Positions 1 through 8,752 of a stretch of 64,000 bases of DNA are shown here, piece after piece. The notes beneath the pieces were generated by a model that saw only the letters and a program-made list of their open reading frames with translations, was not told the origin of the DNA and ran no database searches. The stretch is from Sphingomonas ginsenosidimutans (GTDB lineage: Bacteria; Pseudomonadota; Alphaproteobacteria; Sphingomonadales; Sphingomonadaceae). The stretch spans positions 372,001-436,000 of the forward strand of contig NZ_NWVD01000002.1 of the NCBI RefSeq assembly GCF_002374835.1. Direction: 5' to 3'. Each line of letters opens with the position of its first letter. The stretch's first letter is position 1. The translations under genes and the position numbers were made by a program.

Positions 1-210
1 ATGACGCCTCCAAAATCGACCGATGATTTTTAATCCGGCACGCGGCCGGTGATCGTGACGACGCGACAGCCGCTAACAGCGGCCACCCACGGCCCCACAG
101 AAGCCACGGGAGCGCGTTTCCCGCCTCAAGGTACTTCCGGGGGTCACAAGGTCGCGGATCGCATCCAACGGGGCCGTGCCAGCAAGCGCGGCGCGGAAAT
201 TCCCGCCGCG

Positions 211-290
211 CTGAAATAAAATCCCCAGATGAGACAATGAGTGGTCCGGGGGGCGCCGCCCCTCTGGACTTTCTACCCCCCTACCCCCTG
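211..290 (-). repeat. cos-like repeat, copy A
   Basis: This segment aligns without gaps to 8748-8813 (about 49 of 65 positions), including the identical 14-mer ATGAGTGGTCCGGG at 237-250 and 8774-8787, followed in both by a C-rich run. Copy B lies between HNH and TerS, where cos sites of HK97-type phages commonly sit, so copy A may be a second packaging site. The cos function is inference; the repeat itself is directly visible. Confidence 0.6.
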
Positions 291-327
291 CCACGTCCCG
301 TGCGACAAGCGCCACGCCCGCATGATC

Positions 328-453
328 CCGACCGCATAGACCGCGTTTGGACGCGTTTTTTCGGTTGGGGCCTTACGCGTGTGCGCGTGCGTGACGCGGG
401 CGCGTAAGCTGGTGAACCGAGAAAATGCGTCCAAACGCGGTCTACGCGGTCGG
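328..453. repeat. 126-bp imperfect palindrome, candidate replication origin
   Basis: The arms 328-366 and 415-453 are inverted copies matching at 36 of 39 positions, with an inner 7-bp pair CTTACGC (372-378) and GCGTAAG (402-408). Each arm holds repeated GACCGC words and a short T-rich or A-rich block. It sits just past the 3' end of a P4-family primase gene, where origins of P4-like and SaPI-like satellites are often found. A role as origin is inferred; an alternative is a strong transcription terminator. Confidence 0.5.
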
Positions 454-475
454 AAACGTCCTACGGATCGGTCGA

Positions 476-1912
476 TCAAGGCGGCATCTCGCGATCATCA
501 AGCGGATGAGCGGCACCAGCATGGCCAGCACCGGCAACGGCCGTCGCGCCCGCAACCTGCCCCAGATCGTCCATCGGTAGCATCAGCCGCACCCCACGAT
601 AAACCCGCGTACGCTCGACGTTCGCCAGCCGATCGGGCTTGAACCCTCTCTTGCGCAGGGCCGACCCGAACGCCTTCTGCTTGCCCGGATATTCGCCAGC
701 AGCGTGAGCGTACTTCTCCCACGCCGCGAACAGGCTGGCCGTGGTGTCGAACAGGTCCCCTCCCGTCTCGCACCGATCGGCGAGGAACTGGCCCAGCAAG
801 TCCTGTTCCTCAAAATAGCGATCGGTCTGGCGCACCACGCTGGCCGGGCGCACAAGCCCGCTAGCCTGCCAGTCGAGACACCCGTCGATCATCCAACGTA
901 GGATGCGCGGATGCTCGGCACGGAGCCGCGCTTCCAACGTGCGGTCAACTTTGGGCGGCTTGTGATTGAACGGCACGATATGAAAGCGACGTCGCATCGC
1001 CTCATCGACGTTGCGCAACACGGGTTCATGATTGCCGATGATGACCAGTTTGAACGCGGGCAGGAACGTGAAGTTGTCCTGTCGCATGAACCGCGCCGTG
1101 ATCGGGTCGCCGCCCGTCATTTGCTTGATACGACTTTCGGCCCATGACCGTCCCTCTTCCGTCTCCGACGCAGTGACCAGCCGCGCCCCTCGTAGCACCG
1201 CCAATTCGGTGGAATGCCGGTCATTGCGCGACGCGATGAATGTTTCCATTGCGGCCGTGACAGCATAATCCCCAAGTATCTGCGTGAAGGTATTAAGGAA
1301 CACACCCTTACCATTGCCGCCCGGACCATGAATGAAGAACAACGCATGTTCACGCGTGTCAGCGGTCAGTGAATATCCGGCAATCTGTTGAAGGAACCGG
1401 ATCAACTCAAGGTCGCCGCCCGACGCCTGCATCAGAAACTCTTTCCACAACGTCGCCTCCCCCTCTTGAGGCGTGACGGACGTGGATCGCGTCAGCATGA
1501 ACGCGTGATCGGCGGGCAGTACCTTGCCGGTGCGCAGGTCCACCGCGCCATCTGGCGTTCCCAGCAGGAACGGGTCGGGGTCCCAATCATCAGCGCAGGC
1601 GGAAAGCAACGGATCGGCCCGCGCGAATTGCTCTACCCCGCTCGCCGCCGCAGCCTTCCCGAACTTCGCGCCCGCGCCGGCCTCCCGGATCGAGCGCCGC
1701 GCATAGTCGAAGGCGCGCCGACGTTTGTCCTCGCGCCATATCGCGCCGTCGAACTCCAGCCACTTCCCCCGGCTGTGGCAGAACCGCAGCTGACCCACAT
1801 GCTCCCCGACGAAGGCCCGCGCCAACGCATCCTCGGAGAAGCCCTCGGCCTTCGCCTGGTCGACCCCGGCCGCCTTCTCGCCGGGATCCATTGGCACCAT
1901 TGCGATTGTCAC
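476..1912 (-). CDS. P4-family primase/SF3 helicase (second copy in element)
   Basis: A replicative SF3 helicase of the phage/plasmid primase P4 C-terminal family, expected to open the origin and support replication of the element. The central region shows a Walker A loop GPGGNGKG, then the family signature around SETEEGRSW, IKQMTGGDP and LVIIGNHEP, and an arginine-rich DEAMRRRFH segment. No primase-polymerase domain like that of the 10071-12929 protein is seen at the N-terminus. The chosen GTG start overlaps the upstream stop by 4 nt (GTGA); an ATG at 1900 is an alternative. About 478 aa. It is last in the alpA operon and is followed by the candidate origin. Confidence 0.85.
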   Translation of the reverse strand: MTIAMVPMDPGEKAAGVDQAKAEGFSEDALARAFVGEHVGQLRFCHSRGKWLEFDGAIWREDKRRRAFDYARRSIREAGAGAKFGKAAAASGVEQFARADPLLSACADDWDPDPFLLGTPDGAVDLRTGKVLPADHAFMLTRSTSVTPQEGEATLWKEFLMQASGGDLELIRFLQQIAGYSLTADTREHALFFIHGPGGNGKGVFLNTFTQILGDYAVTAAMETFIASRNDRHSTELAVLRGARLVTASETEEGRSWAESRIKQMTGGDPITARFMRQDNFTFLPAFKLVIIGNHEPVLRNVDEAMRRRFHIVPFNHKPPKVDRTLEARLRAEHPRILRWMIDGCLDWQASGLVRPASVVRQTDRYFEEQDLLGQFLADRCETGGDLFDTTASLFAAWEKYAHAAGEYPGKQKAFGSALRKRGFKPDRLANVERTRVYRGVRLMLPMDDLGQVAGATAVAGAGHAGAAHPLDDREMPP

Positions 1913-2313
1913 CGACGGTTCACCATGATCGGCACCCGCGAACCGGGAACCGGCCCAGCCATGTAATCCCCGTCGATCCATTCCACGATTGGCCCGCCGG
2001 TCAGGTGCGCGGCGCGCTGCATCGCCTCGTACATGGCGGAATCGAAGCGCCGGAAATACGAAACACGGTAGCGAAGGTCGAGCGTCAGCCCCCATACGAA
2101 CACGGCCACGCCCCAGCGCCGGTTTTTCGCGCAGCCCTCCCACCCCTCCATGACCTGGATTGAAGGCCCGACGACGTTCCACGCCCGCGCGTTCGCCAAC
2201 TCCGGCCCGATGATGCAATGGCCCGGCACCTCCGAACACAACTCACAACGGTTCAGCAGCGCCGCCCGGCGGATCGACAGCCCGTCGCCCGCCCGTTTCC
2301 CGCAATACCCCAT
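1909..2313 (-). CDS. hypothetical phage/satellite protein
   Basis: About 134 aa from ATG 2313, which overlaps the previous stop by one base (TGATG); a GTG at 2322 would add three residues. It contains a CELC pair near the N-terminus and a few aromatic residues, but no domain I recognise. It is translationally coupled to genes on both sides and lies between the AlpA-like regulator and the primase, so a role in control or replication of this module is possible but not shown. Confidence 0.6.
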   Translation of the reverse strand: MGYCGKRAGDGLSIRRAALLNRCELCSEVPGHCIIGPELANARAWNVVGPSIQVMEGWEGCAKNRRWGVAVFVWGLTLDLRYRVSYFRRFDSAMYEAMQRAAHLTGGPIVEWIDGDYMAGPVPGSRVPIMVNRR

Positions 2314-2543
2314 CAGTCGCACGCCCCCTCGCCCGCCTCGACGCGCAACAGCAGCATGTCGCCCGCGTCCGCCAGCTGGCGCGCCGCGCCGATCGCCTCG
2401 CGCTCCATCAGGAAGGCCGTCCGGTCACGCTCGATCCCGCGCGCCATCAGCCGGCCGATTCCCACGGCCCAGCCCAGCCCGGCGCGTTCGATCAGCACCA
2501 CTTCCAGCCGGTCGCGATCCGGCACCCCCACCAGCGCCGTCAC
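2313..2543 (-). CDS. small hypothetical protein
   Basis: 76 aa, GTG start overlapping the alpA-like stop by 4 nt, and stop overlapping the next ATG. The sequence is rich in Ala, Arg and Glu and looks like a compact helical protein without a recognised motif. The tight coupling supports it as a real gene. Function unknown. Confidence 0.6.
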   Translation of the reverse strand: MTALVGVPDRDRLEVVLIERAGLGWAVGIGRLMARGIERDRTAFLMEREAIGAARQLADAGDMLLLRVEAGEGACD

Positions 2544-2743
2544 GGCCGCACCGCCGTCGCTGCGGCTTCCTGCGCGGCGAAATGCTTGGCGAGGGTGGAT
2601 CGGCGGGCACAGACGATGCGACCTTGCTTGAAGGTCGGAATAAGCCCCTTCTCATGCTGGTGCAGCGTCTGTCGTTCTGTCCACCCGAGATGGCACGCTA
2701 TCGCGGCGATACCGGTTAGGAGGTCAGGTGTGTGTCGTTCCAT
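2540..2743 (-). CDS. AlpA/HTH_17-like DNA-binding regulator
   Basis: About 67 aa, starting at ATG 2743 with an AGGAAAGAGG ribosome site. It reads as a MerR/AlpA-type helix-turn-helix: a recognition segment HLGWTERQTLHQHEKGLIP followed by a basic FKQGRIVCARRSTL wing. AlpA proteins are activators or excision regulators in P4-like satellites and PICIs. It heads a four-gene operon ending with a P4-family primase, which is the typical satellite order. Two 8-bp palindromes lie directly upstream and are likely operators. Target and partners are inferred. Confidence 0.7.
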   Translation of the reverse strand: MERHTPDLLTGIAAIACHLGWTERQTLHQHEKGLIPTFKQGRIVCARRSTLAKHFAAQEAAATAVRP

Positions 2744-2753
2744 GCCTCTTTCC

Positions 2754-2772
2754 TTGCGCAACTGTTGCGCAA
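2754..2772. promoter_or_regulatory. paired palindromic operator upstream of alpA-like gene
   Basis: Two identical 8-bp palindromes TTGCGCAA (2754-2761 and 2765-2772) are separated by CTG, directly before the ribosome site of the AlpA-like gene. The arrangement suggests binding of a dimeric regulator in tandem, either AlpA itself or a repressor of the module. Confidence 0.55.
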
Positions 2773-2850
2773 CGGGCGTCCCGTTGCCTGTTGAAGATCG
2801 TTGGATTTCTGCGGGTTTCGGCGTGACGCTGCGTTGGTCGCACGCCGAAC

Positions 2851-2873
2851 AAAAAAAGGGGGCTTTCGCCCCC
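2851..2873 (-). terminator. Rho-independent terminator of the capsid operon
   Basis: Reading leftward, a 6-bp GC stem (GGGGGC and GCCCCC, 2858-2873) with a 4-nt loop is followed by seven Ts on the minus strand (2851-2857). It lies 26 bp beyond the stop of the capsid gene and ends the leftward late operon before the alpA module begins. Confidence 0.9.
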
Positions 2874-2898
2874 TAAGTCACGGATTAATTTCGATTTT

Positions 2899-4104
2899 TC
2901 ACACGTCGTATCTAGCTGTCAGCATGTTCTTGATGAAGTTGTCGCGATCCTGGTCGGAAATGCGCACCTCGGTGTCCATGCGATCGAAGATCTGCGCGGC
3001 CAGCTTGAACGCACCCACCAGGAAGTTGCCGGTGCCGATCCGCTTCGTCGACACGACCGGGCGACCCCACAGCGTGTTCGACGCCAGCCCCTGCGGATTG
3101 GCGAAGACGTAGCCGCCCGCGGCGTCCTTCGTCAGTTCGATGTTGGTCCACTGCGTCGGGTGCAGCACCATGCCGTCCGGCGCATAGTCGGCCAGCTCGA
3201 CCATCAGGATGGCGAGGCGCAGCCGGTCGATCCGGGTTTCGCCGGTGATCGCCACGCCAGACGGCTGCACATAGGCGGGTGCCTGCGTGTAGAGGCCCAG
3301 CACGTTCTGACCGGTGCCGTCGCCCAGCAGCAGCTGGGCGTCTTCCGCGTCGTCCAGGCCGTAGCGCAGTTCGCCGTCGATCAGGCTTTCCAGCTGCGGC
3401 ACGTCGTCCATCGCCTGCCGCGACGCCGGCACCCAGTGCGCGATGGTGCGCACCGGCGCGTTGGCCACGTCCCAGCCATAGTTCGATTCGGGCTTCTGCG
3501 CGCCTTCCGCGACCGGCGCGGCATTGTTCGTGCGAACCGTCTGGTAGGCGTATTCGATCGAGTTGCTTTCGGTCTGACCGGGCGTCAGCAGGTCGCGCAC
3601 GCGCAGCTGCGGACGCTGGAGGCCGACGATCTCCGGCTGGCGCTCCGGGCGGATCAGGCCGCCGGCCGAACCGGTCGCGCTGGTCACCGCCTTCACCGAA
3701 AAGCCGATCGTGCCCTTGCATCCGCCCTCGGCGTAGGACTTCACATCGGCGTGGCGTGCGACCTCATAGCCCAGGCTCTTCATCTCGGGCGTGTCGTCAC
3801 CGCCGCCGCGCCGGCCCTGCGCCAGCTTCTGCGACAGCTCCTTCATGTCGCCGCGGATCGCTTCCAGTTCGACCAGCGCCTTGTCGGCCTTTTCCTTGGC
3901 CTCCTCGCTGATCTTGGTGCCCTCGGCGCTCTTGGCGCGGAACTCGACCGCAACCTCCTTCACATGACCCAGCGCCTGGTCGAGGTTCTTCTGAACCTGC
4001 TCCAGCGTCGCCGCGTCGTTGCCGTCGCCGGCCGCCTTGTGGCCGAACTCGCGCGCCAGCATGGGCGCCGCGGCCTGCGCCGCGACCTTCGTCATCATGT
4101 TCAT
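2899..4104 (-). CDS. HK97-family major capsid protein
   Basis: 401 aa shell protein. Residues about 28-105 are charged and heptad-like (QVQKNLDQALGHVKEV and following), consistent with the delta scaffold domain removed by the protease; the HK97 fold follows, with typical segments such as VAEGAQKPES, WVPASRQAMDD and MVLHPTQWTNIELTK. The ribosome site AAGGAAC precedes the ATG. It is the last gene of the packaging/capsid operon and is followed by a terminator; the connector genes that usually come next are absent. Confidence 0.93.
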   Translation of the reverse strand: MNMMTKVAAQAAAPMLAREFGHKAAGDGNDAATLEQVQKNLDQALGHVKEVAVEFRAKSAEGTKISEEAKEKADKALVELEAIRGDMKELSQKLAQGRRGGGDDTPEMKSLGYEVARHADVKSYAEGGCKGTIGFSVKAVTSATGSAGGLIRPERQPEIVGLQRPQLRVRDLLTPGQTESNSIEYAYQTVRTNNAAPVAEGAQKPESNYGWDVANAPVRTIAHWVPASRQAMDDVPQLESLIDGELRYGLDDAEDAQLLLGDGTGQNVLGLYTQAPAYVQPSGVAITGETRIDRLRLAILMVELADYAPDGMVLHPTQWTNIELTKDAAGGYVFANPQGLASNTLWGRPVVSTKRIGTGNFLVGAFKLAAQIFDRMDTEVRISDQDRDNFIKNMLTARYDV

Positions 4105-4128
4105 GCGATTGTTCCTTGTTCGCGCGGC

Positions 4129-4833
4129 CTACAGCGTGAAGCCGCGCAGGGTGTCCGAAAGGCTCTTGAGAACCGTGGTCGTCGCCGGGTCGCAGTCGGA
4201 CTCCCTCCGCCGCATTTCCGTCAGGCCGTGGGCGACGACACCCGCGGCTCGCGTCTTGGAGAACCCTAACTCCCTCAGGGCTTTCTCCATTTCCCGCTCG
4301 GTCGGCAGTTCGCCGTGCGCGAGCTTGAACTTCACCGCCTCGACCCGCGCGTCATCGTTCGCCGGGAAGGTGACGAGGCTGATTTCGACGAGGTCCAGCT
4401 TGGTCAGCGTGCGGATGCCGGTCTTTTCGTCGTAGCTGCTCTCGCGCACCCAATAGCCGATCGACAGACCGGTCACGATCCGGCGCTTGGCCAGCGCGTG
4501 CGCTTCGCGCGCCTGCGCGACGTCGGCGATCAGCAGTTCGCCGTCGCCCCACAGGCCGCGCTCATCTTCCTTCAGGTTGGTCCACGCGCCGATCGGCTCG
4601 CCTGCGCGGTGCTGCCACAGGATCGGCACCGGTCGCCCCTTCGCCGCGATCTCGGCAAGGCTGTCGGTGAACGCCCCGCGCGCGACGATCTCCTGATAAC
4701 TGTCGACCACGTCCCATACGGAACCGTAGCCGCTGAACGTGCCGTCATCGCCGACCGCTTTCACCTCGAAATCGAAGTCGCGCACCTTCAGCGCGCCGGT
4801 GTGCTTGCGCCCGAAGACGCGACCCATGTGCAT
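4129..4833 (-). CDS. prohead protease (HK97 type, peptidase U35)
   Basis: About 234 aa serine protease that trims the capsid delta domain during prohead maturation. Family landmarks are visible: FSGYGSVWDVVDSYQE near the N-terminus, PILWQHRAGEPIGAW with the probable catalytic His, TGLSIGYWV with the probable catalytic Ser, and LVEISLVTFPANDDARVE. Start chosen at ATG 4833 with AGGAGG nine bases upstream. It lies directly before the capsid gene, the usual order. Confidence 0.93.
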   Translation of the reverse strand: MHMGRVFGRKHTGALKVRDFDFEVKAVGDDGTFSGYGSVWDVVDSYQEIVARGAFTDSLAEIAAKGRPVPILWQHRAGEPIGAWTNLKEDERGLWGDGELLIADVAQAREAHALAKRRIVTGLSIGYWVRESSYDEKTGIRTLTKLDLVEISLVTFPANDDARVEAVKFKLAHGELPTEREMEKALRELGFSKTRAAGVVAHGLTEMRRRESDCDPATTTVLKSLSDTLRGFTL

Positions 4834-4835
4834 CG

Positions 4836-5123
4836 TCAAGCCTCCTGCGCCTGTGCGGGTGCACGCACGAACGGGTCGGCCCCGCTGATCCAGATGGGCG
4901 GGTGGGTGCCGCCCCAGCAATTGAACCAGATGGTGCCCCCCGTCCGGACCACCTCGGCCAATTCTTCCGCCGACAACTGCCACTTGCTCAACACCTGCGG
5001 ATTGCCATCCAGGTCACGGTAACGGTGGACATGCAGGTCACAGACCGTCCCCGCCGCCGCATCTTCCGGCGTAGGAGCGCGAAGCACGAGATTGGCTTCC
5101 GGAAAAGGGATACCATCGGCCAT
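4836..5123 (-). CDS. conserved small phage head-module protein
   Basis: About 95 aa, between portal and protease. The ATG at 5123 is preferred over 5129 because it sits 8 nt after GGAGG. Visible segments are VLSKWQLSAEELAEV and GGTIWFNCWGGTHPPIW, resembling short proteins of unknown role found near portal genes in other phages. Its start overlaps the portal stop region, which supports expression within the head operon. Function unknown. Confidence 0.7.
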   Translation of the reverse strand: MADGIPFPEANLVLRAPTPEDAAAGTVCDLHVHRYRDLDGNPQVLSKWQLSAEELAEVVRTGGTIWFNCWGGTHPPIWISGADPFVRAPAQAQEA

Positions 5124-5125
5124 CG

Positions 5126-6499
5126 TCATTCCTCCAGGCGGGGGCCGGCGTTGTGCCCCATCATCGATTGAACCTTGGCGGCGATCAGCGCTTCGATGTC
5201 GCCGCCCTGCACGCCCAGCATCCCCAGCAGCGCCGATCGCAGCTGCTGTTCGGATGACGCCGCGCCGTCCATGCCCATCTGATCGAGCCGCACCAGATTG
5301 GACTGGACGGTCAGATATTCGCCGCCGGGACGGTGATCGAGGTTCTCGCGCGACCGCATCTCGTTGCGGTCCATCACGCCATTCTGACCGAACGCGCTGT
5401 AGAGGGCGGCGCGCCCGGCGCTGTCGGTCGCCATCACCGCTTCGCGGTTGAACTCCGGATAGATCAGCTTGCGTTCGGCGCGCGTCAACAGTTGCTTCTT
5501 CGCCGCCTGCTCGATCCGGCGCAGCAGCGGGTTGAGGCGCAGCGTCTGCCAGCCCAGCAACAGCTGCTCGATGCCGCTGCCCCACATCGTCTGACCCTTG
5601 GCGGCGTGCCCGATCAGGATCGGCAGCATCCCGAACCACCGGCAGATTTCCTCGACGTCCCAGCCGCGCGATTCCAGCAGCTGAACCTCCGCCGGGTTCA
5701 TCTTCAGCGGATGCCACTTGAAGTCCTTCTCCAGCGGCACGATCCGGCCGCGCATCGCCTCGCCGACGAAGCGATCGAAAATCTCCTGCAGGTCCGCCCG
5801 CTGTTCCGGCTTCAGGTTCGTCGAACCCGTCTCCATGAAGCCCGCGGCCTGCATGCCCGCGCGAAAGGTGTCAGCGGCGGCCTTGTTCGCGGCCATCGCA
5901 CCGCCCAGCGTGCGCCGGCCATACTCGATCGCCGACAGGCCGACGTCACCGCCCAGCGTGATCCCGCGCAGGTGGAATATCTTGTCCGCCGGCAGGCGCT
6001 CGGCCTTGCCGCGGTCAGCGAACACATAGATGCGCTCGCCGTTCGCATTTCGCGTCACCTGCATCAGGTGGGGCGGCAACGGCGTCAGCGCCGTCACCCG
6101 GTCGCCCAGCGTCTCCTTTTCGGCATAGGCGTTGCCCCACAGATCCATCGCCGCGACCTGACCCGCCCAGAATTCGGCCGGGGTCTGATCGGCGTTCGGC
6201 TCTTCGTGCAGCAGGTCGTACAGCCAGTGATCCTCGCGCGCCTCGCGCCCGCCACGCGCGCTCTTGCTGTACGCGCCGCATCCCATCGACCCGACCAGCT
6301 CGGATTTCAGGCTGATGCACGCCCACGCCGCCGCCAGCCCCAGCGTCGTGCGCTGATTGACCACCTGCCCCGCGCTGTCGATCGCCGAACCGAACGCGAT
6401 CGCCTTGCGCGTCGGTTCGTCTTCCGGGGCGCCGCTCAGCTTGCCCGATGCGCCGCTACTGCCGAACCACGACAGCACGGATCCTACCCATCCGGCCAT
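5126..6499 (-). CDS. phage portal protein (HK97 family)
   Basis: 457 aa, expected to form the dodecameric DNA-entry ring at one capsid vertex. Family features: AAWACISLKSELVGSM near the N-terminus, LPLPPHLMQV-like region around residues 130-150, IFHLRGITLGGDVGLSAIEY in the middle, and GWDVEEICRWFGMLPILIG followed by SGIEQLLLGWQTLRLNPLL. The start overlaps the TerL stop (TGATG), so the two are translationally coupled. Confidence 0.94.
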   Translation of the reverse strand: MAGWVGSVLSWFGSSGASGKLSGAPEDEPTRKAIAFGSAIDSAGQVVNQRTTLGLAAAWACISLKSELVGSMGCGAYSKSARGGREAREDHWLYDLLHEEPNADQTPAEFWAGQVAAMDLWGNAYAEKETLGDRVTALTPLPPHLMQVTRNANGERIYVFADRGKAERLPADKIFHLRGITLGGDVGLSAIEYGRRTLGGAMAANKAAADTFRAGMQAAGFMETGSTNLKPEQRADLQEIFDRFVGEAMRGRIVPLEKDFKWHPLKMNPAEVQLLESRGWDVEEICRWFGMLPILIGHAAKGQTMWGSGIEQLLLGWQTLRLNPLLRRIEQAAKKQLLTRAERKLIYPEFNREAVMATDSAGRAALYSAFGQNGVMDRNEMRSRENLDHRPGGEYLTVQSNLVRLDQMGMDGAASSEQQLRSALLGMLGVQGGDIEALIAAKVQSMMGHNAGPRLEE

Positions 6500-8271
6500 C
6501 AGGCGGCGGTCTTCATCTGGGCGATGAATTCATCCAGCGTCTGATCGTCCGACGCCTCCGGCCGCAATGCCATCAGCATCCCGGCGGAAAACATCGCTGC
6601 CGCCGGATCGATCTTGGCGGACGGGGACTGTTTCGTGATGACCACGCCACTTGCTCCCCTCGGTTCCTGTTTCAGATTGCCGATGCACCAGGTCAGCAAC
6701 TTCTGCCCGCCGTGGCGCAACGTCCGCGCGGCCACCTTGCGCGCCATGCCCTTGATCGCGCTGGTAAGCCGCCAGCCCTGCGGGATCGTCTTCAGCTGGT
6801 CGTCGGTGAAACCGCGACGCATCAATTCGTCCACCAGCGTCGCCACTCCCGCCGGGTCCAACCCGATCGCCTCGCTGGCCGGGAACAGCCCCGCCGCGCG
6901 CACCTCCTCCAGCACGTCGACGACACCGACGATGTCCGCCGTCAGCTCCTGATCGTCCTCGGGCGGCGCCTCACCGTCGCTGATCGACGCCAGCGCAGCC
7001 GCTTCGTCCTCGTCGGGCAGTTCGCATCGCACCAGCGATCCTTCCGCGATGAACTCATCCAGCTTCGTCGCGATATCCTGCCGGCGCTTCCACACGACCG
7101 ACCATGCCCAGGCTTTCGCCCAGACCAGCCACCGCTGCGACCCCTTCTCGCGCCCGATCAGGCACAGGCCCAACAGGTCGTCCAGGCCGCCCCCGTCGAT
7201 CCCGGCCACGATCACCTCGCTTCGCCGGATCAGATCATCCAGCGTCACCAGCGTGACGTCAGCCGCGCGATCCCAGAAGTCCGCTCCGTTCCACCGGTCG
7301 TTCGACAGCCGGGTGCCGATCTCGACATTCAGGTGCTTCGACAGGAATATCTGCAACTCGCCCTGGTCGCCGCGCTCCGCCTCGATCAGCTTTTCCGCCA
7401 GCCACTCCGGGTCGACCGACCGGCCGATGTTCGGGTTCGTGACGTAGAAGTTGGCCGGATCGCGATAGGCGCGGCTGGCGATCATCGCCGCGGGAAACTC
7501 GTACAGCATCCCCAGCTTGCGCTTGTCGACGATCGTCCCGTCACGGATGCCCCGGAACAGGTCCAGCAGCTTCTTGAACACCCCGCGCGGCGCTTCGTCC
7601 GAATGCGTCGACAGATACACGATGAACCCTTCCGGCCGGCTGACCAGCCCGCCGGTCGCTTCCATCAGCATCGCCGCGGCCTTGGGGTTCTTGCCGAACA
7701 GCCAGACTTCCTCGACCAGCACGAAGCCGGCCTTCTTCCCGCCGACGATCTCGCTGTCGGCCGCCACGACCTTCAGTTCGGACCCGTTATCCAGGTGCTT
7801 GATCGTGCGCAGATGCTCGATCGGCTTCAGGAACGCCTTCAATTCCGGGTCCGCGTTCACCATCCCCATCGCGGGGGTGAAGACGTTGTTGGCAATCTCC
7901 TTGGTCGGCGCCAGCACCAACAGTTCGTTGGCGTGGCGCCAGTTGAGGATCAGCGCCGTGACCATGATCCCGGCGGCAATGGTGGACTTCGCGTTCTTCT
8001 TGCTGATGAGCAAAAAGAACTCGTTGATAAGTTGCCGGGTCTGGCCCGGATCGTAGGCGCCGAAGATCGCGGCGACGAAATCGAAAACGAAGTCGTCACA
8101 CGCCTCGCCGAACGTCGGCTGGCCCGGCACGTCGACGATGCGCAGGCTTTTGAAGATGGCTAGCGCCGCTTCCGCCTCATCGGGGAACAGCGGTGGGGGG
8201 ACCAGGCTGCGCCCCTCCACGATCCGCGTCTCCCAGTCGGGACACGCGGTCGACCACTCCACCGGGCGCAT
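6499..8271 (-). CDS. terminase large subunit
   Basis: 590 aa packaging motor of the Terminase_1/HK97 type. The ATPase part has a Walker A-like LISKKNAKST near residue 90 and a Walker B-like FVLVEEVWLFG; a coupling motif is in YLSTHSDE. The C-terminal nuclease domain has VAGIDGGGLDDLLGLCLIG with candidate metal-binding acidic residues. It lies 4 nt after TerS and is coupled to the portal gene. Confidence 0.94.
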   Translation of the reverse strand: MRPVEWSTACPDWETRIVEGRSLVPPPLFPDEAEAALAIFKSLRIVDVPGQPTFGEACDDFVFDFVAAIFGAYDPGQTRQLINEFFLLISKKNAKSTIAAGIMVTALILNWRHANELLVLAPTKEIANNVFTPAMGMVNADPELKAFLKPIEHLRTIKHLDNGSELKVVAADSEIVGGKKAGFVLVEEVWLFGKNPKAAAMLMEATGGLVSRPEGFIVYLSTHSDEAPRGVFKKLLDLFRGIRDGTIVDKRKLGMLYEFPAAMIASRAYRDPANFYVTNPNIGRSVDPEWLAEKLIEAERGDQGELQIFLSKHLNVEIGTRLSNDRWNGADFWDRAADVTLVTLDDLIRRSEVIVAGIDGGGLDDLLGLCLIGREKGSQRWLVWAKAWAWSVVWKRRQDIATKLDEFIAEGSLVRCELPDEDEAAALASISDGEAPPEDDQELTADIVGVVDVLEEVRAAGLFPASEAIGLDPAGVATLVDELMRRGFTDDQLKTIPQGWRLTSAIKGMARKVAARTLRHGGQKLLTWCIGNLKQEPRGASGVVITKQSPSAKIDPAAAMFSAGMLMALRPEASDDQTLDEFIAQMKTAA

Positions 8272-8275
8272 GCCG

Positions 8276-8752
8276 TCAGTTCAGCAGGTTCGGCCCGGCG
8301 CGCGGCCGGAACTTCTTCACCGCCTCCTTGGCCGCCGCGCGCGCCGCCTCCTTCTTGCCGATCGGCGCCGCCTTCTTGGGACGGCCGCGATCCACAACGC
8401 TTTCCGCCAGCTGCTGCATTGCGGCCTTGTCGAGCCGCTTGAACAGTTCCTTCTCCGCGGCGACCTTGCCATCGGCAGCGGCCTTGTTCAGCCGCGCCAG
8501 CTGCGTCATCTCCATGCGCAGCCGCGCCGCGTTGCGCTGTTCGATCTCGTTCAAATAATGCTTGCGCAGCGTGCCGACCGACACCCCGATCGCGGTTGCC
8601 GCCTCTTTGACGCTTAGGCCGCGCGCGAACGCCAACAGCACCTTGTTGGAGTTTTCGAGGCTCCACCGATGCTCCGGCCTCCCACGCCCTTCTGAGCGCG
8701 GCACGATCGGATCGCCGAACAGATCGGTCTCCGAAAATCCATCCGCGCCCAA
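8276..8752 (-). CDS. terminase small subunit
   Basis: About 158 aa. An HTH segment GLSVKEAATAIGVSVGTLRKHY is followed by a helical region and a Lys/Arg-rich C-terminus, as in DNA-recognising TerS proteins. No ATG fits well: the start proposed is TTG 8752, with GGAGAC about 8 nt upstream. Upstream codons in this frame overlap the HNH gene and read as non-coding. It precedes TerL by 4 nt. The start lies inside cos-like repeat copy B. Confidence 0.85.
   Translation of the reverse strand: MGADGFSETDLFGDPIVPRSEGRGRPEHRWSLENSNKVLLAFARGLSVKEAATAIGVSVGTLRKHYLNEIEQRNAARLRMEMTQLARLNKAAADGKVAAEKELFKRLDKAAMQQLAESVVDRGRPKKAAPIGKKEAARAAAKEAVKKFRPRAGPNLLN

Larger units (their letters stand above)
1..475. 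other. non-coding stretch with cos-like repeat and large palindrome
   Basis: No convincing gene is seen. It holds a cos-like repeat (211-290) and a 126-bp imperfect palindrome (328-453). On the minus strand the sequence reaches a GGAGG followed by CGTCAT exactly at the window edge, which would suit the start of a leftward gene beginning just outside the window; this cannot be confirmed here. Confidence 0.6.

Noticed and set aside
73..315. Minus-strand 80-codon frame near the left edge
   Set aside because: It covers cos-like copy A, has no ribosome site and no domain; it is more likely non-coding sequence.
1903..2239. N-terminal extension of the second primase up to 2239
   Set aside because: The extra 110 residues are Arg/Gly-rich and overlap the upstream gene; the GTG at 1912 in a GTGA overlap is a better start.
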